DNA of 64,000 bases from Bacteroidota bacterium (GCA_018266845.1 JAFDZO010000017.1:63426-127425), one strand, 5' to 3'. Counted from the first letter of the stretch, positions 52,401-60,625 are shown. Notes: a model not told the origin generated them from the letters alone. Program-made: numbers and translations.

Positions 52401-52878
52401 TTTCATAGTACTCAAGCCCCCAGTCAGCATGATATCCGTCACCTCCATTTGTATCAATTCCTAATTTTGAATCTAATGTATTCAGGTAAAACCTTATTGT
52501 TTTACTTGTATCGTTTATGGGTCTGAACGTAATAAGGTATTTTGCAAACCCCCACCTTTTAAAATGATAGCAGCTTGCCTCACTAAAACATGAAGCTAAT
52601 GTCATTATATGTCCGCCTTGAATTGTATCTTTTTGAAACACTATTTGTGAATCAATGACTTCGCTGCCGCATAATCTTCTATGAATTCCCCCATTATAAA
52701 TTTCATATAACCTGTTATTAAGATTTCCGCTTTCCACTCTGTTATATCCTTCAAAAGGGATAGTTACAATTCTCATTTCTACTTCCATAGGAGTTATATC
52801 GCTGCGAAAGGTCAAATCCCAAACCGCAAATAGAGAGTTTACCGATAGGATAAAGAATAAAACTAATAATTTTTTCAT
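49432..52878 (-). CDS. Large T9SS-exported beta-helix protein
   Basis: 1148 residues. Signal peptide about 1-18. An N-terminal beta-rich part (about 20-300) precedes a right-handed beta-helix (about 300-690) with repeated N-NTF-GG / GNNF / NNFF ladders (VKIMNNTFNGGKAS, YIYGNNFATYNN). A helical region (about 800-960) and a Lys/Glu-rich coiled segment (about 975-1050) follow, then the sorting domain (NYPNPFNPATTIKYSL ... MVLVK). It resembles large surface adhesin or glycan-binding proteins; no catalytic motif was recognised. It is 8 bases after the following propeller gene in the same transcription direction. Confidence 0.8.
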   Translation of the reverse strand: MKKLLVLFFILSVNSLFAVWDLTFRSDITPMEVEMRIVTIPFEGYNRVESGNLNNRLYEIYNGGIHRRLCGSEVIDSQIVFQKDTIQGGHIMTLASCFSEASCYHFKRWGFAKYLITFRPINDTSKTIRFYLNTLDSKLGIDTNGGDGYHADWGLEYYENNGNPFIVFDANHNVKTDTIKFNQQFKEIKMWEFMLGRNSPWAKEFKVRTTPFGISRKYSGSLFRELAIGTKIVLDTVFRNKDAVNFVDKDGFNTQNDIYYDNPNLPFYRAGDMYMTPGIAVLDPSEFIYKTLKIIANAGDTIVLKRNKVLWVFGSGPDLGDTLVLRAGSTVIRENNSEIMMHRGGVVIDSSATQMWSPLSCMRVFENSSLKLIGNDKIINNGGFIVIDSNANFQIGENSTVTFDGSGSFLLLKMGAKITMGQNSKLVFKNGARINAKNVTFNTSNNNLWEGIVLESPGSEDTIINCTFNNAKNGVKISYPAISHFSSAITNNTFNIPASGYGLVGLNIIDGLFTGNTFNGGYVQMYIRNDYIPSEEEAAANFYVEENVKIMNNTFNGGKASVIVAGYLNQQTRVYIYGNNFATYNNSSPEYYNVILRKADGSIKNNFFNNQNVEKNIFLSQGLVQIYGNVMKAKYNNIYAGYKGFPILAPSVSGETSLLYEGGNNTLETYVNNSDFKGNIFSDALDQRFFTNYGINSFITNSSGYHFYGYYGTNSSVYSSFQNCFSPSPPQSYILNYSGFPPMTVDWTPNMNCNNGLENVTGSQINDKGGDVNDTVPVTSIYSQTVPADERLYGRMCDFYNNYYYLDDITTGKNLIDSFPSSDYLYLALDNMLYGYAALDTFFNQGDRNVLWGDFKLYLENKIASKNYDDKFSDAMYEYSLYCLTNMDQTEQVLEGYEMIAMYHPNPNTRLLATWDAEELENMLAGNAGGKIEKESIKKLNLSKTEINRIKELNHISIITTASDLKKLEQITEYENQKPVKEIVKEIYKKETKNNEKAVSKKSDRKIGKLPQKSDYAKIETMKNRIKTSGKDEKINLQAEHLMLIGGSASTETDVIGNLIPEKYSLSQNYPNPFNPATTIKYSLPKAGFVSIKIYDVVGRLVKELVSEYKEIGSYNITFDGSQFASGVYFYRMETNSFVDTKRMVLVK

Positions 52879-52885
52879 AAGCCAA

Positions 52886-54130
52886 TTATTTTAAAATTAT
52901 AAATTTCTTTGTCAATGAATAATTATCAGAAGATAAAGTATAAAAATACACTCCGCTTGGAAAGTCATCGGAATTAATATTTACACTATACTCTCCTGTT
53001 AATTTATATTCATTAACTAAGGTTACTATTTCTTTTCCCAGGGTACCAAATATTTTGAGAGTAATATTAGAAGGTTTTCTTATTGTGTAGATTATTTTTG
53101 AAGAGCCATTGAAGGGGTTTGGATAATTTTGTTTTAAGTCAAATTTATTTACAAGATTTATTGAGTTGTTATTAACTCCAACAATTCCGTTTTCGTTGAA
53201 TTCGGCAAGACCTCCTATTGTTCCTATCCACATATTTTTATTACTATCAATAGCTAAACTATATACAGTTTCATTTGGCAGCGGTGAATTTTGAGGATTG
53301 TAAACGGTCCAAACACTATCGTATTTTAATCTAGCAAGCCCCCAAGCGCCAGTTCCGAACCAGCGGTAATTGGAATCCTGAATTAAAATGCTTTCAATTG
53401 AGTTTCCGGGAAGACCAGAATTCAATCGGGTATATACTTTCCAAGTGTTTAATACATAATTATATTTTGCAAGACCGCCAAACTCTGTGCCAATCCAAAG
53501 AAAATCTCCTTCTGATTTAATAGCATTGACCTGTTCAAACGGAAGGCCGGAATTTATTGAGTTATAAACAGTGAAAGTTGTATCATTAAATTTTATTAAA
53601 CCCGAATCTAATGTTCCAAAAAATTTCAATCCTTTATATACTAACAAACTTCTTAATTGATAACTTGGCATACCTGAGTTCGCATAGGTAAAAACTCTCC
53701 AGTTGTATCCATCAAATTTTACAGGCCACAAACTATTAGTCCATTTAATAGTATCTTTTTCAAATCCTATTCCACGAGCTAGATTTGCCGGCATTCCTGA
53801 ATTAGACATGTTATATACAGTCCAGTTAGTTCCATCAAATCTTAATAATCCTCCTCTATAAGTTCCTATCCACTTCACCCCATTTTTGTCAATCTGAATA
53901 TCAAAAATTATCCAATTTGATTTAATTGGAGAGTTTGTTGAATCATAAACAAATAAATTATTTCCGTTTATTTTGTATAGGTACCCCAAACTACCTGCCC
54001 AAATTGTTCCGTTTCTTTCTGAGGCAATACATTGAACATAAGCCTGCGGCAAGTCGGGAATTACCCGCCATTGCTGCGAATGAGCTAAATTTGAAATACA
54101 AAATAATATTATTATGATTAATTTAAGCAT
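52886..54130 (-). CDS. T9SS-exported two-component-regulator-type propeller
   Basis: 414 residues from the ATG at 54130, chosen because the upstream in-frame ATG (54256) adds 42 non-signal residues while this one begins MLKLIIIILFCISNLAHSQ. The body is a Reg_prop-like propeller with repeated W.GT..GGL..F/L units (WIGTYRGGLLRFDGTNWTVYN, WIGTEFGGLAKYN, WIGTIGGLAEFN), normally the sensor part of hybrid two-component proteins. Here it stands alone before a sorting domain (NYPNPFNGSSKIIYTI ... FIILK), so it is a free surface propeller. Confidence 0.82.
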   Translation of the reverse strand: MLKLIIIILFCISNLAHSQQWRVIPDLPQAYVQCIASERNGTIWAGSLGYLYKINGNNLFVYDSTNSPIKSNWIIFDIQIDKNGVKWIGTYRGGLLRFDGTNWTVYNMSNSGMPANLARGIGFEKDTIKWTNSLWPVKFDGYNWRVFTYANSGMPSYQLRSLLVYKGLKFFGTLDSGLIKFNDTTFTVYNSINSGLPFEQVNAIKSEGDFLWIGTEFGGLAKYNYVLNTWKVYTRLNSGLPGNSIESILIQDSNYRWFGTGAWGLARLKYDSVWTVYNPQNSPLPNETVYSLAIDSNKNMWIGTIGGLAEFNENGIVGVNNNSINLVNKFDLKQNYPNPFNGSSKIIYTIRKPSNITLKIFGTLGKEIVTLVNEYKLTGEYSVNINSDDFPSGVYFYTLSSDNYSLTKKFIILK

Positions 54131-54319
54131 AGAAGTATGTTTACTTTTCCCAGGAGTGTAGTGAAACGTACTGACTAATTTATTAAAGAGATAGGTAAAT
54201 ATTGGGTAGGCAAATGGCAACGTAACAACTACTTGCATCATGCCGTACTCTCTCAAGGGGCAGGTTGTTAAGTTATAAGCAAAACCATTTTAAACTATAA
54301 AATTCAGTGATTCAAAAAT

Positions 54320-55045
54320 ATGAAAGACTGGCACACATCATTTTTTAAGATTTGGGAAAAAGTTCAGTTTCGGATTTACACGGAGGAGCAGAATAAAGCG
54401 CAGACAGATTTCATTCAAAAAGCTCTAAAGCTCAAAAAGGGAATGTCCGTTCTCGATGTTCCATGCGGCTTTGGAAGAATATCACACATCCTCGCGCAAA
54501 AAGGAATCAATGTTACAGGAATAGAATTTAATAAACGCGTGCTTAACTATGGAATTGAAAAAGCCAAAGATGAGGGCTTGAAAATAAATTACATAGCAGG
54601 CGACATGAGAAATTTTTCATTCAGAAAAAAATTTGATGCCGCGCTATGCTGGTTCGGCAGCATAGGATATTTTTCCGATGAAGATAATGAGAAATTTATT
54701 AAATCTGTTTCACGCTGCATTAAAAAAGGCGGAAAATTTTTAATTGATACCCATACTCTTGAAACAATTATGGCAATCTTTCAGCCGGTTTCAGAAAACC
54801 GGTACGGAAAAATTCCTATTAAAGAAGAACGCGAGCTTGATTTGGAGACAAGCCGCATCAATGTAAAGTGGACTCTGGGCAAAGAATCAAAAAGAAGCAG
54901 CATAAGATTATACTCATACAAAGAGATGACTGATTTGCTAAAGCGTTACGGATTCGGAAAATTTAAAGGAACGGTGAATTATAAAGGCGATAAGTTCAAA
55001 CATGGCTCTACACGGCTTTTTCTTGTGTGCGAAAAAATAAAATGA
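54320..55045 (+). CDS. Class I SAM-dependent methyltransferase
   Basis: 241 residues. SAM motif I is VLDVPCGFGRISHILAQKG, with GIEFNKRVLNYGIEKA and the acidic/hydrophobic motif FDAALCWFGSIGYFSDED, a methyltransferase 25-like arrangement. No substrate domain is visible. It is 8 bases before an SDR gene on the same strand, so the two form an operon and may act on one small molecule. Confidence 0.85.
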   Translation: MKDWHTSFFKIWEKVQFRIYTEEQNKAQTDFIQKALKLKKGMSVLDVPCGFGRISHILAQKGINVTGIEFNKRVLNYGIEKAKDEGLKINYIAGDMRNFSFRKKFDAALCWFGSIGYFSDEDNEKFIKSVSRCIKKGGKFLIDTHTLETIMAIFQPVSENRYGKIPIKEERELDLETSRINVKWTLGKESKRSSIRLYSYKEMTDLLKRYGFGKFKGTVNYKGDKFKHGSTRLFLVCEKIK

Positions 55046-55053
55046 ATTGACTA

Positions 55054-55830
55054 ATGAAAACAGCATTAATAACAGGAGCATCTTCAGGCATCGGGCTTGA
55101 GTTTGCGCGCATCTTTGCAAGGAATAAATGCGACGTAGTACTTGTTGCGCGCTCTGAAGAAAAATTAACTGCGCTGGCAGATGAGCTGAGGAAAACGCAC
55201 GGCGTAAAAGTAAAAGTGATTGCGAAAGATTTAGCGGATAAAAACGCTCCCGCCGAAATAAAAGCAGAGCTTGATGCGGAAAAAATCGAAATAGAGTACC
55301 TGATAAATAATGCGGGCTTCGGAGGGTATGGACTGTATTATGAGACTGACTGGAAAAAAGAAAATGATATGATACAGGTGAATGTAACTGCGCTTGCAGA
55401 GCTTTCAAAAGTTTTTGTTAAGGAAATGGTAAAAAGAAATTCCGGGAGAATATTAAATGTTGCTTCCACTGCCGCTTTTCAGCCGGGACCTTTGATGAGT
55501 GTTTATTATGCCGGTAAGGCATTTGTGCTCTCACTATCGGAAGCAATGGCTTACGAATTGAAAGATACAAAAGTAACTGTTACGTGCCTTTGCCCGGGAC
55601 CGACGAAATCGAATTTTCAGAACGCCGCAAACATAAATGAATCTGGTCTTGTGAAGGGGAGGAAAATCCCAAGCTCGTATGATGTTGCGCTATTTGGGTA
55701 TAATGAAATGATGAAGGGGAAATATCTTGCTGTAGAGGGATTTATGAATAAGTTTATGGCTTTCTGCGTGCGATTTATGCCGAGAAAAATGGTGCTTGCA
55801 ACTGTGTATAAGATACAGAAGAACAGGTGA
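55054..55830 (+). CDS. Short-chain dehydrogenase/reductase
   Basis: 258 residues, classical SDR. Cofactor motif TGASSGIG (7-14), NNAG near 89-92, and catalytic Ser (VASTAAF), Tyr-x3-Lys (YYAGK). ARSEEKL after strand 2 suggests NADP(H). The C-terminus CLCPGPTKSNF is typical of DltE/YqjQ-like SDRs that reduce a variety of carbonyls. It follows the methyltransferase; its 3' end converges on the first GYF-RDD gene with 2 bases between. Confidence 0.87.
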   Translation: MKTALITGASSGIGLEFARIFARNKCDVVLVARSEEKLTALADELRKTHGVKVKVIAKDLADKNAPAEIKAELDAEKIEIEYLINNAGFGGYGLYYETDWKKENDMIQVNVTALAELSKVFVKEMVKRNSGRILNVASTAAFQPGPLMSVYYAGKAFVLSLSEAMAYELKDTKVTVTCLCPGPTKSNFQNAANINESGLVKGRKIPSSYDVALFGYNEMMKGKYLAVEGFMNKFMAFCVRFMPRKMVLATVYKIQKNR

Positions 55831-55832
55831 GA

Positions 55833-56756
55833 TTACTTTTTTACAAGATAAAACCCAGCAAACTTTTCCATAAGTGTTTGAGTTTTTCCATTTCTAAGAA
55901 AGACATACCATGGAATCATATATTTAAGACTTTTCTTAATAGCCAAAGTCTTATTTGTTTTGAATAATTCTGATAAATCTTCTCCGGTATCAGAGCATAT
56001 TAGTTTTAACCCAACTTTTGAATATTCGTATGAAGCCGAAAAATTTGGAAAAGAAATAAATAAATTGTACAACATTAAAAAGATAAATGTAGCTATGCAA
56101 AAGATAAATAGATAAGTATTTTTGTTCTCAGGGTAAAGAAATTCTATTACATAAAAGGTGATTAATACAAAAATGACAGACGGCACAATAATTACTTTTG
56201 CTCCTTTTTCTCTGTCTTTATTGTCGGCTATTTTGTAGCCAAACACGAAAAAATCGTCATTAATCGGGTTTCTAGTAGTTGATAAGTTCTTATTAACATT
56301 AAACAAATCATTTAATTCATTTAGATTTCCTGCTAATGAAGATGGTTCGTTTATATCAGTCCAAATTTGAGATTTATATGTTACCCCGTTTTTAAATAAT
56401 TCCTCTTTTGTATAAGGACCTTTTTGTATCCCATTTTGTAGTATATAATACTTTTTTTTGCTAGGTACTAACGGTGTGATTTTCGGATTTGCGAAGTTCA
56501 CTTTTTTCTTTTTATCTTGAGCTTCATTTACCGGGGTGTCATAAATTTCAACTTCATTACTCGGGCTCAGATATTCATCGCCCCATCCCGGCACAATAAT
56601 AATGTGTTTTAACTCTGAAAACTGTTCAGCGTCAAACCAATCCCCGTTTTCATCGCTCCAGATCTGAGTTTTCGGATGAATTTTCCTTTCTTTTAATTCA
56701 TATAAGGTATATGGTCCTGCTTTTTTACCATCTTTTAAAACATAAAATTCTTTCAT
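55833..56756 (-). CDS. GYF-GYF membrane protein, member 4 of array
   Basis: 307 residues. Two GYF_2-type domains occupy about 1-50 (FYVLKDGKKAGPYTLYELKERKIHPKTQIW) and 100-150 (YYILQNGIQKGPYTKEELFKNGVTYKSQIW). A degenerate RDD-like membrane part follows (about 172-300, FGYKIADNKDREKGAK...VGLKLICSDTGEDL). It is separated from the other three members by the hairpin-rich spacer 56757-56996. GYF_2-RDD proteins are common in bacteria but have no known function; they may hold partner proteins at the membrane. Confidence 0.8.
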   Translation of the reverse strand: MKEFYVLKDGKKAGPYTLYELKERKIHPKTQIWSDENGDWFDAEQFSELKHIIIVPGWGDEYLSPSNEVEIYDTPVNEAQDKKKKVNFANPKITPLVPSKKKYYILQNGIQKGPYTKEELFKNGVTYKSQIWTDINEPSSLAGNLNELNDLFNVNKNLSTTRNPINDDFFVFGYKIADNKDREKGAKVIIVPSVIFVLITFYVIEFLYPENKNTYLFIFCIATFIFLMLYNLFISFPNFSASYEYSKVGLKLICSDTGEDLSELFKTNKTLAIKKSLKYMIPWYVFLRNGKTQTLMEKFAGFYLVKK

Positions 56757-56876
56757 AATGAGAATCTTTCTGATTTTCCTACTAAAAATTTTTCATTTTT
56801 AGGCACAGTAATTGAACTAATTACTATTGCTTACCTATGGTGAGAAGTATTCGTAAGCATTTGTACCTATAAACTG

Positions 56877-56911
56877 CTTCCCCGCGTCTGCGGGGAAGTT
56901 TAAATTTTTTT
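56877..56911 (+). terminator. Strong GC hairpin followed by T-rich run
   Basis: CTTCCCCGC-gtct-GCGGGGAAG, then TTTAAATTTTTTT on the plus strand. In loop and GC stem it closely resembles the terminator at 15366. It lies between members of a minus-strand array, so it may belong to an unrecognised plus-strand transcript or act in both directions. Confidence 0.6.
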
Positions 56912-56952
56912 GCCCTCTATGGTATGAGGCGGATTTCAAACCCAATAAAACG

Positions 56953-56988
56953 CCTTCCGGTAATGTAGTAAGTTGGAATACCGGGAGG
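56953..56988 (-). terminator. Terminator downstream of the GYF-RDD operon
   Basis: CCTTCCGGTA / TACCGGGAGG with one G-U pair, 8 bases past the stop codon of the gene ending at 56997; on the minus strand it is followed by CGTTTTATT, and T5 follows on the plus strand. Confidence 0.65.
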
Positions 56989-56996
56989 TTTTTATC

Positions 56997-57719
56997 TTAA
57001 CCGAATAAAGTTTCGCTGTAATGTTTTTTTACTACATATGTGTTTGCAGCTTTATCGTATAAATTCTGGTTATCGTTATCCCATAAAATCCAGATGAAAG
57101 GAATTAAAAAGAAACTTAACGCTGATTTTAAAAGCTCACGGATAATTCCCTGAGCTGCTGAGTTATAATCTGAACCGTCTTTTGAAGAGATAACTTTTAA
57201 TCCCAGAAATTGATGCCCAATTGTTCCGGAAAATTTCGGATAAAAAGCAAAGCCGATTAAAACCGCAATACCTATTCCAACATAATTCATAGAATTTTTT
57301 ACATAAAACCCAAGGAACCCGCTAAAGAACCCTTCCTCCAAATCCTGTTTGTCCGATAAAAAGAACAAAGAAAATACTGCCATTAGTATCACGGTTAAAA
57401 ACATTAAATAAATACATGTATTAATTAAGAAAACCATAAACCTTTCTTTTTTAGTGGCAAGCGTATATCCGAAAAATTTATCGGTAATTTCAATTTTTTT
57501 GATGGCGGGTAAAGCTATCGGTATTGTATCTGTATCAGAATCAATTTCATTGGCGGCATTTATATAATCATGCATCCATGGTACATTCTTAGCCCGAAGC
57601 CACTTTGAAAATCCTTCACAATAAATGAAAGTATTATTTGAGATTTTTTTTAAATGCAGGTCATTTAATAAAAAAGGTCCTGCGATTTTCTCTTCCTGAA
57701 AAATGTAAACTTCTTTCAT
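56997..57719 (-). CDS. GYF-RDD membrane protein, member 3 of array
   Basis: 240 residues. One GYF_2-like domain (1-50, VYIFQEEKIAGPFLLNDLHLKKI) and a four-helix RDD domain (about 85-230; FGYTLATKKERFMVFLINTCIYLMF ... GHQFLGLKVISSKDGSDYN ... WDNDNQNLYDKAANTYVVKK). It shares the RDD ending with the next two genes almost word for word. Lies 7 bases after its neighbour on the minus strand. Confidence 0.83.
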   Translation of the reverse strand: MKEVYIFQEEKIAGPFLLNDLHLKKISNNTFIYCEGFSKWLRAKNVPWMHDYINAANEIDSDTDTIPIALPAIKKIEITDKFFGYTLATKKERFMVFLINTCIYLMFLTVILMAVFSLFFLSDKQDLEEGFFSGFLGFYVKNSMNYVGIGIAVLIGFAFYPKFSGTIGHQFLGLKVISSKDGSDYNSAAQGIIRELLKSALSFFLIPFIWILWDNDNQNLYDKAANTYVVKKHYSETLFG

Positions 57720-57726
57720 ATAAAAT

Positions 57727-59346
57727 TTAATCTCGTTTTTTTACAACATACGTATTTGTAATTTTGTCATAGAGGTTTTGGTTATTGTCATCCCACAGCA
57801 GCCAGATAACCGGAATAAACAAATACCCGAAAATCAATTTCAAAACTTCCCGTAATATCCCCTGCCCAAGCTTATTGTAATCTTCACCGGTTTCCGAGGA
57901 AATTACTTTCAGCCCCATTAGCTTGTGCCCGTAGTTTCCGCAGTATTTCGGATATCTAAGATAAACTATTATATAAGAAGTGATCAGGCCTCCATATATA
58001 CAAATTAAATAAAATATTATTCCCGCCGTGCTCAATGTGGATTTTGCAAATAAATATCCTATAAGCATGAAAACTCCATACACAAATAACTGACATACGA
58101 TGCTTGCCAGGTACCCTATTAATCTTGCGCCAACCGATGCAATATGATATCCGAAATACGGTCCTTCTCCTGTATCCTCTCCTTCTATTAATATATGTCT
58201 CAATTCAGGAAACTCATCTGCGCGAATCCAATCGGTATGTTCATCCGACCAGACTTCATCATGAATAAAAATATTTTTTTCTTTTAATTGATAAATTGTG
58301 AATGGTCCTGTCTTTTTCCCATCAATTAAAACATAATATCCTTTTGGGTTTTCATCCGGTGAAACGGTTGTTGGGTTTTCTGTATTTTCCTGCTCTGAAT
58401 TTTCTTCTTCACCGGTATCTCTTCCCTGTATTAAAATTGGTCTCAATTCAGGAAACTCATCTGCGCGAATCCAATCGGTATGTTCATCCGACCAGACTTC
58501 ATCATGAGTAAAAATATTTTTTTCTTTTAATTGGTAAATTGTGAATGGTCCTGTCTTTTTCCCATCAATTAAAACATAATATCCTTTTTGGTTTTCATCC
58601 TGTGAAACGGTTGTTGGACTTTCTATATTTTCCTGCTCTGAATTTTCTTCTTCACCGGTATCTCTTCCCTGTATTAAAATTGGCCTTAGTTCAGGAATTT
58701 TTTCTGCCCTTATCCAGCCATTAAACCTGTCCGACCATATCTCATCATAGGTGAAAATGTTTTTTTCTTTTAAATCATCAAATTTGTAAGGTCCGCTTTT
58801 TTGTCCGTCTATCAAAACATAATATTCTTTTTGCTTTTCATCTGTATTAGCTTCAGATTTAGGTAAATCCTCATGTTCGCTATTATTAATTTTCGATTCG
58901 TTTTTATCTCTCTCATCTTTTTTGAGCAATATGCGCCTTAGAGCGGGAAAATCCTCAGCATTAATCCAGGATTTAGAATCCTCATCCCATACTTTTGTAT
59001 CTGTGTATATTTTTCTTTCTTTAAGTTCGTATATAGAAAACGGTCCGACAGATTTTTGATTAATTAAAATATAATATCCTTCTCCTGCCATTACGGGAGC
59101 CGGAAAATTTACTCCGCCGGAATCTGAGCTTTCTCCTTCGGCTTGATATGGGTCAGAAATATATTCGTCGCCATGCCCTTTTACGATTATTATATGGCGA
59201 AGCTCAGGAAACTCTTCTGCATTAAACCAGTATTGTTCATCTGAATCCCAGACTTTAGTATCCCGTTGAATTTTCTTTTCCTTTAACTCAAAAGTATTAA
59301 AAGGACCTGAACGCTTTCCGTCAACTAATATGTAATAGGTTTTCAT
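57727..59346 (-). CDS. Five-GYF-domain RDD membrane protein, member 2 of array
   Basis: 539 residues with five GYF_2 domains at about 1-52, 89-140, 173-226, 254-307 and 335-388. Each begins YY(I/V)L(V/I)(D/N) and contains GP(F/Y)...(L)KE(K/R). An RDD domain with four helices follows (about 397-535, FGYHIASVGARLIGYLAS ... WDDNNQNLYDKITNTYVVKK). GYF domains 4 and 5 and their linkers are nearly identical because of a 243-bp direct duplication at 58201-58686. The acidic linkers (TGEEENSEQEN) repeat with them. It is the largest array member and starts 2 bases after the stop of the first one. Confidence 0.85.
   Translation of the reverse strand: MKTYYILVDGKRSGPFNTFELKEKKIQRDTKVWDSDEQYWFNAEEFPELRHIIIVKGHGDEYISDPYQAEGESSDSGGVNFPAPVMAGEGYYILINQKSVGPFSIYELKERKIYTDTKVWDEDSKSWINAEDFPALRRILLKKDERDKNESKINNSEHEDLPKSEANTDEKQKEYYVLIDGQKSGPYKFDDLKEKNIFTYDEIWSDRFNGWIRAEKIPELRPILIQGRDTGEEENSEQENIESPTTVSQDENQKGYYVLIDGKKTGPFTIYQLKEKNIFTHDEVWSDEHTDWIRADEFPELRPILIQGRDTGEEENSEQENTENPTTVSPDENPKGYYVLIDGKKTGPFTIYQLKEKNIFIHDEVWSDEHTDWIRADEFPELRHILIEGEDTGEGPYFGYHIASVGARLIGYLASIVCQLFVYGVFMLIGYLFAKSTLSTAGIIFYLICIYGGLITSYIIVYLRYPKYCGNYGHKLMGLKVISSETGEDYNKLGQGILREVLKLIFGYLFIPVIWLLWDDNNQNLYDKITNTYVVKKRD
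58201..58686 (-). repeat. 243-bp tandem duplication encoding two GYF domains
   Basis: Unit 58201-58443 and unit 58444-58686 are in-frame direct repeats (81 codons) differing at about eight or nine positions by my count; the linker half of the second unit also resembles the linker after domain 3. The low divergence shows a recent copy-number change. Confidence 0.88.
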
Positions 59347-59348
59347 TT

Positions 59349-60020
59349 TTATTTTGCTTTTACTACGTAAGTATGAACTATGCGTTCATATAAATTTTGT
59401 CTTTTGGGGCTAAATAATAACCAGATACAAGGGATTATTAAAAATCCTAAAATTTTCTTAAGAACTTCGCGTTTTACCCCATTAATTCTGTCATCATAAT
59501 CACCGCCGTCTTTAGAAGAAATAACTTTTAAGTTGAGAACTTTGTGTCCGATATTACCGCAAAACCTAGGGTAAACAATTAAAGAGATGATTACAATCAC
59601 AATAACATTTTCGATTGTATATTGAATTTCATAATTTAGTAATTCCTCGAAGGTTGAATTTAAAGAAACTTCTGCGCTGTTAAAAGAAAGAATTTTAACT
59701 AAAAGAGTAGTGATGATGGATATGCAAGTTCCGTTTACAAGCGCCGCTAAAAATCTTTGAAGCAAACTTGCATGTTCGTAGCCAAACGAAGTAATTTCTT
59801 TTGTTTCGGTTTTATTTTTGAATTTTTTATCTTCAGGTCTGTCAAATTCAGAACCTTGAGATATAATGTGCAGCAGCTCAGGAATTTCGTCTGCGCATTT
59901 CCAATCTTCTTCCCCTGCTATCTTTATCTTAGTATCGGAATAAATCTTTCCTGCTTTTAACTCATAAACAGAGAATGGACCAATATCCTTCTCGTTTTGT
60001 AAAACATAGTAAGATTTCAC
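59349..60020 (-). CDS. GYF-RDD membrane protein, member 1 of array
   Basis: 223 residues, first gene of the array. One GYF_2 domain (1-50, YYVLQNEKDIGPFSVYELKAGKI) and an RDD domain (about 75-220; FGYEHASLLQRFLAALVNGTCIS ... GHKVLNLKVISSKDGGDYD ... RQNLYERIVHTYVVKAK). The RDD name residues (Arg and Asp) are partly replaced: the helix 1 Asp position is Asn (ALVN). It has the same spacing and length pattern as member 3, so both seem to be the ancestral single-GYF form. Confidence 0.83.
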   Translation of the reverse strand: MKSYYVLQNEKDIGPFSVYELKAGKIYSDTKIKIAGEEDWKCADEIPELLHIISQGSEFDRPEDKKFKNKTETKEITSFGYEHASLLQRFLAALVNGTCISIITTLLVKILSFNSAEVSLNSTFEELLNYEIQYTIENVIVIVIISLIVYPRFCGNIGHKVLNLKVISSKDGGDYDDRINGVKREVLKKILGFLIIPCIWLLFSPKRQNLYERIVHTYVVKAK

Positions 60021-60050
60021 AGGGGGTTATTTAATTCAGATTAATATAAA

Positions 60051-60077
60051 AATAAGTTTTTAAAAATCAAACTTATT
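60051..60077 (-). terminator. Hairpin after the GNAT operon
   Basis: AATAAGTTT (60051-60059) / AAACTTATT (60069-60077), followed on the minus strand by TTTTATATT; 44 bases past the stop of the last GNAT gene. Confidence 0.6.
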
Positions 60078-60121
60078 TATTTATGGTAGTAATAAAGGGG
60101 GGGAATTTATTTCACGATGGG

Positions 60122-60625
60122 TTATAATTTTTTTATCATAATATTATCAACAAACACCGCACCTCTCACTTCAACAACTTCTTCTCTTATTTTTTCCCAG
60201 CCGTGCTTTTCAAAAAATCCTCTTGCAGTATGGCTTACAACTGCATTTATCTCCTTAATATTTTTTTCTTTCGCATATCTCTCAAGCTCAGCCAGCAAAG
60301 CTTTTGCAATGCCTTTTCGCTGGTGGTCTTTGTGAACATACATAAAATCAAGATAGCCGTTATCTTCCACTGAAGCAAAGCCGGTTATCGAATTATTAAT
60401 TACTGCCGCGATAAAATACTGCTCCGTAATTTTCTGCGCAAAGGTTCTGCCGTCCCGTGTGGGAGCTTTTTCATCGTGCCAAGGCTTTATCCATGCTTGA
60501 ATTTGCTCTTCTGAATAGTGCTTTGTGTTCACAGTTGTAACCGTATCAATGTAAAGCTGGCGGAGTTCAGCGAGGTCTTCGGGTATAGCGCGTCTTAATT
60601 TTATTTCAGCCATATTGTAATTCAT
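60122..60625 (-). CDS. GNAT N-acetyltransferase
   Basis: About 167 residues from the ATG at 60625, which makes an ATGA overlap with the upstream stop; ATGs at 60643 and 60613 are alternatives. The GNAT acetyl-CoA motif is visible: VHKDHQRKGIAKALLAELERYAKEK, with NAVVSHTARGFFEKHGW after it (YafP-like). Acceptor unknown. It is the third gene of the VOC-GNAT-GNAT operon on the minus strand. Confidence 0.83.
   Translation of the reverse strand: MNYNMAEIKLRRAIPEDLAELRQLYIDTVTTVNTKHYSEEQIQAWIKPWHDEKAPTRDGRTFAQKITEQYFIAAVINNSITGFASVEDNGYLDFMYVHKDHQRKGIAKALLAELERYAKEKNIKEINAVVSHTARGFFEKHGWEKIREEVVEVRGAVFVDNIMIKKL

Larger units (their letters stand above)
56757..56996. other. Spacer made of consecutive stem-loops
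   Basis: Along 240 bases lie five inverted repeats: CTAAAAAT/ATTTTTAG (56782-56802), AGTAATT/AATTACT (56807-56825), GCTTAC/GTAAGC (56829-56858, enclosing TTACCTATGG at 56831-56840), CTTCCCCGC/GCGGGGAAG (56877-56898) and CCTTCCGGTA/TACCGGGAGG (56953-56988). The last two are followed by T-runs and are probable terminators. Together they look like a structured RNA or several terminators stacked. Confidence 0.55.

Noticed and set aside
57727-59346. Direct repeats of the five-GYF gene as a CRISPR array
   Set aside because: The repeats are 243 bp, in frame, code for a domain and have no unique spacers.
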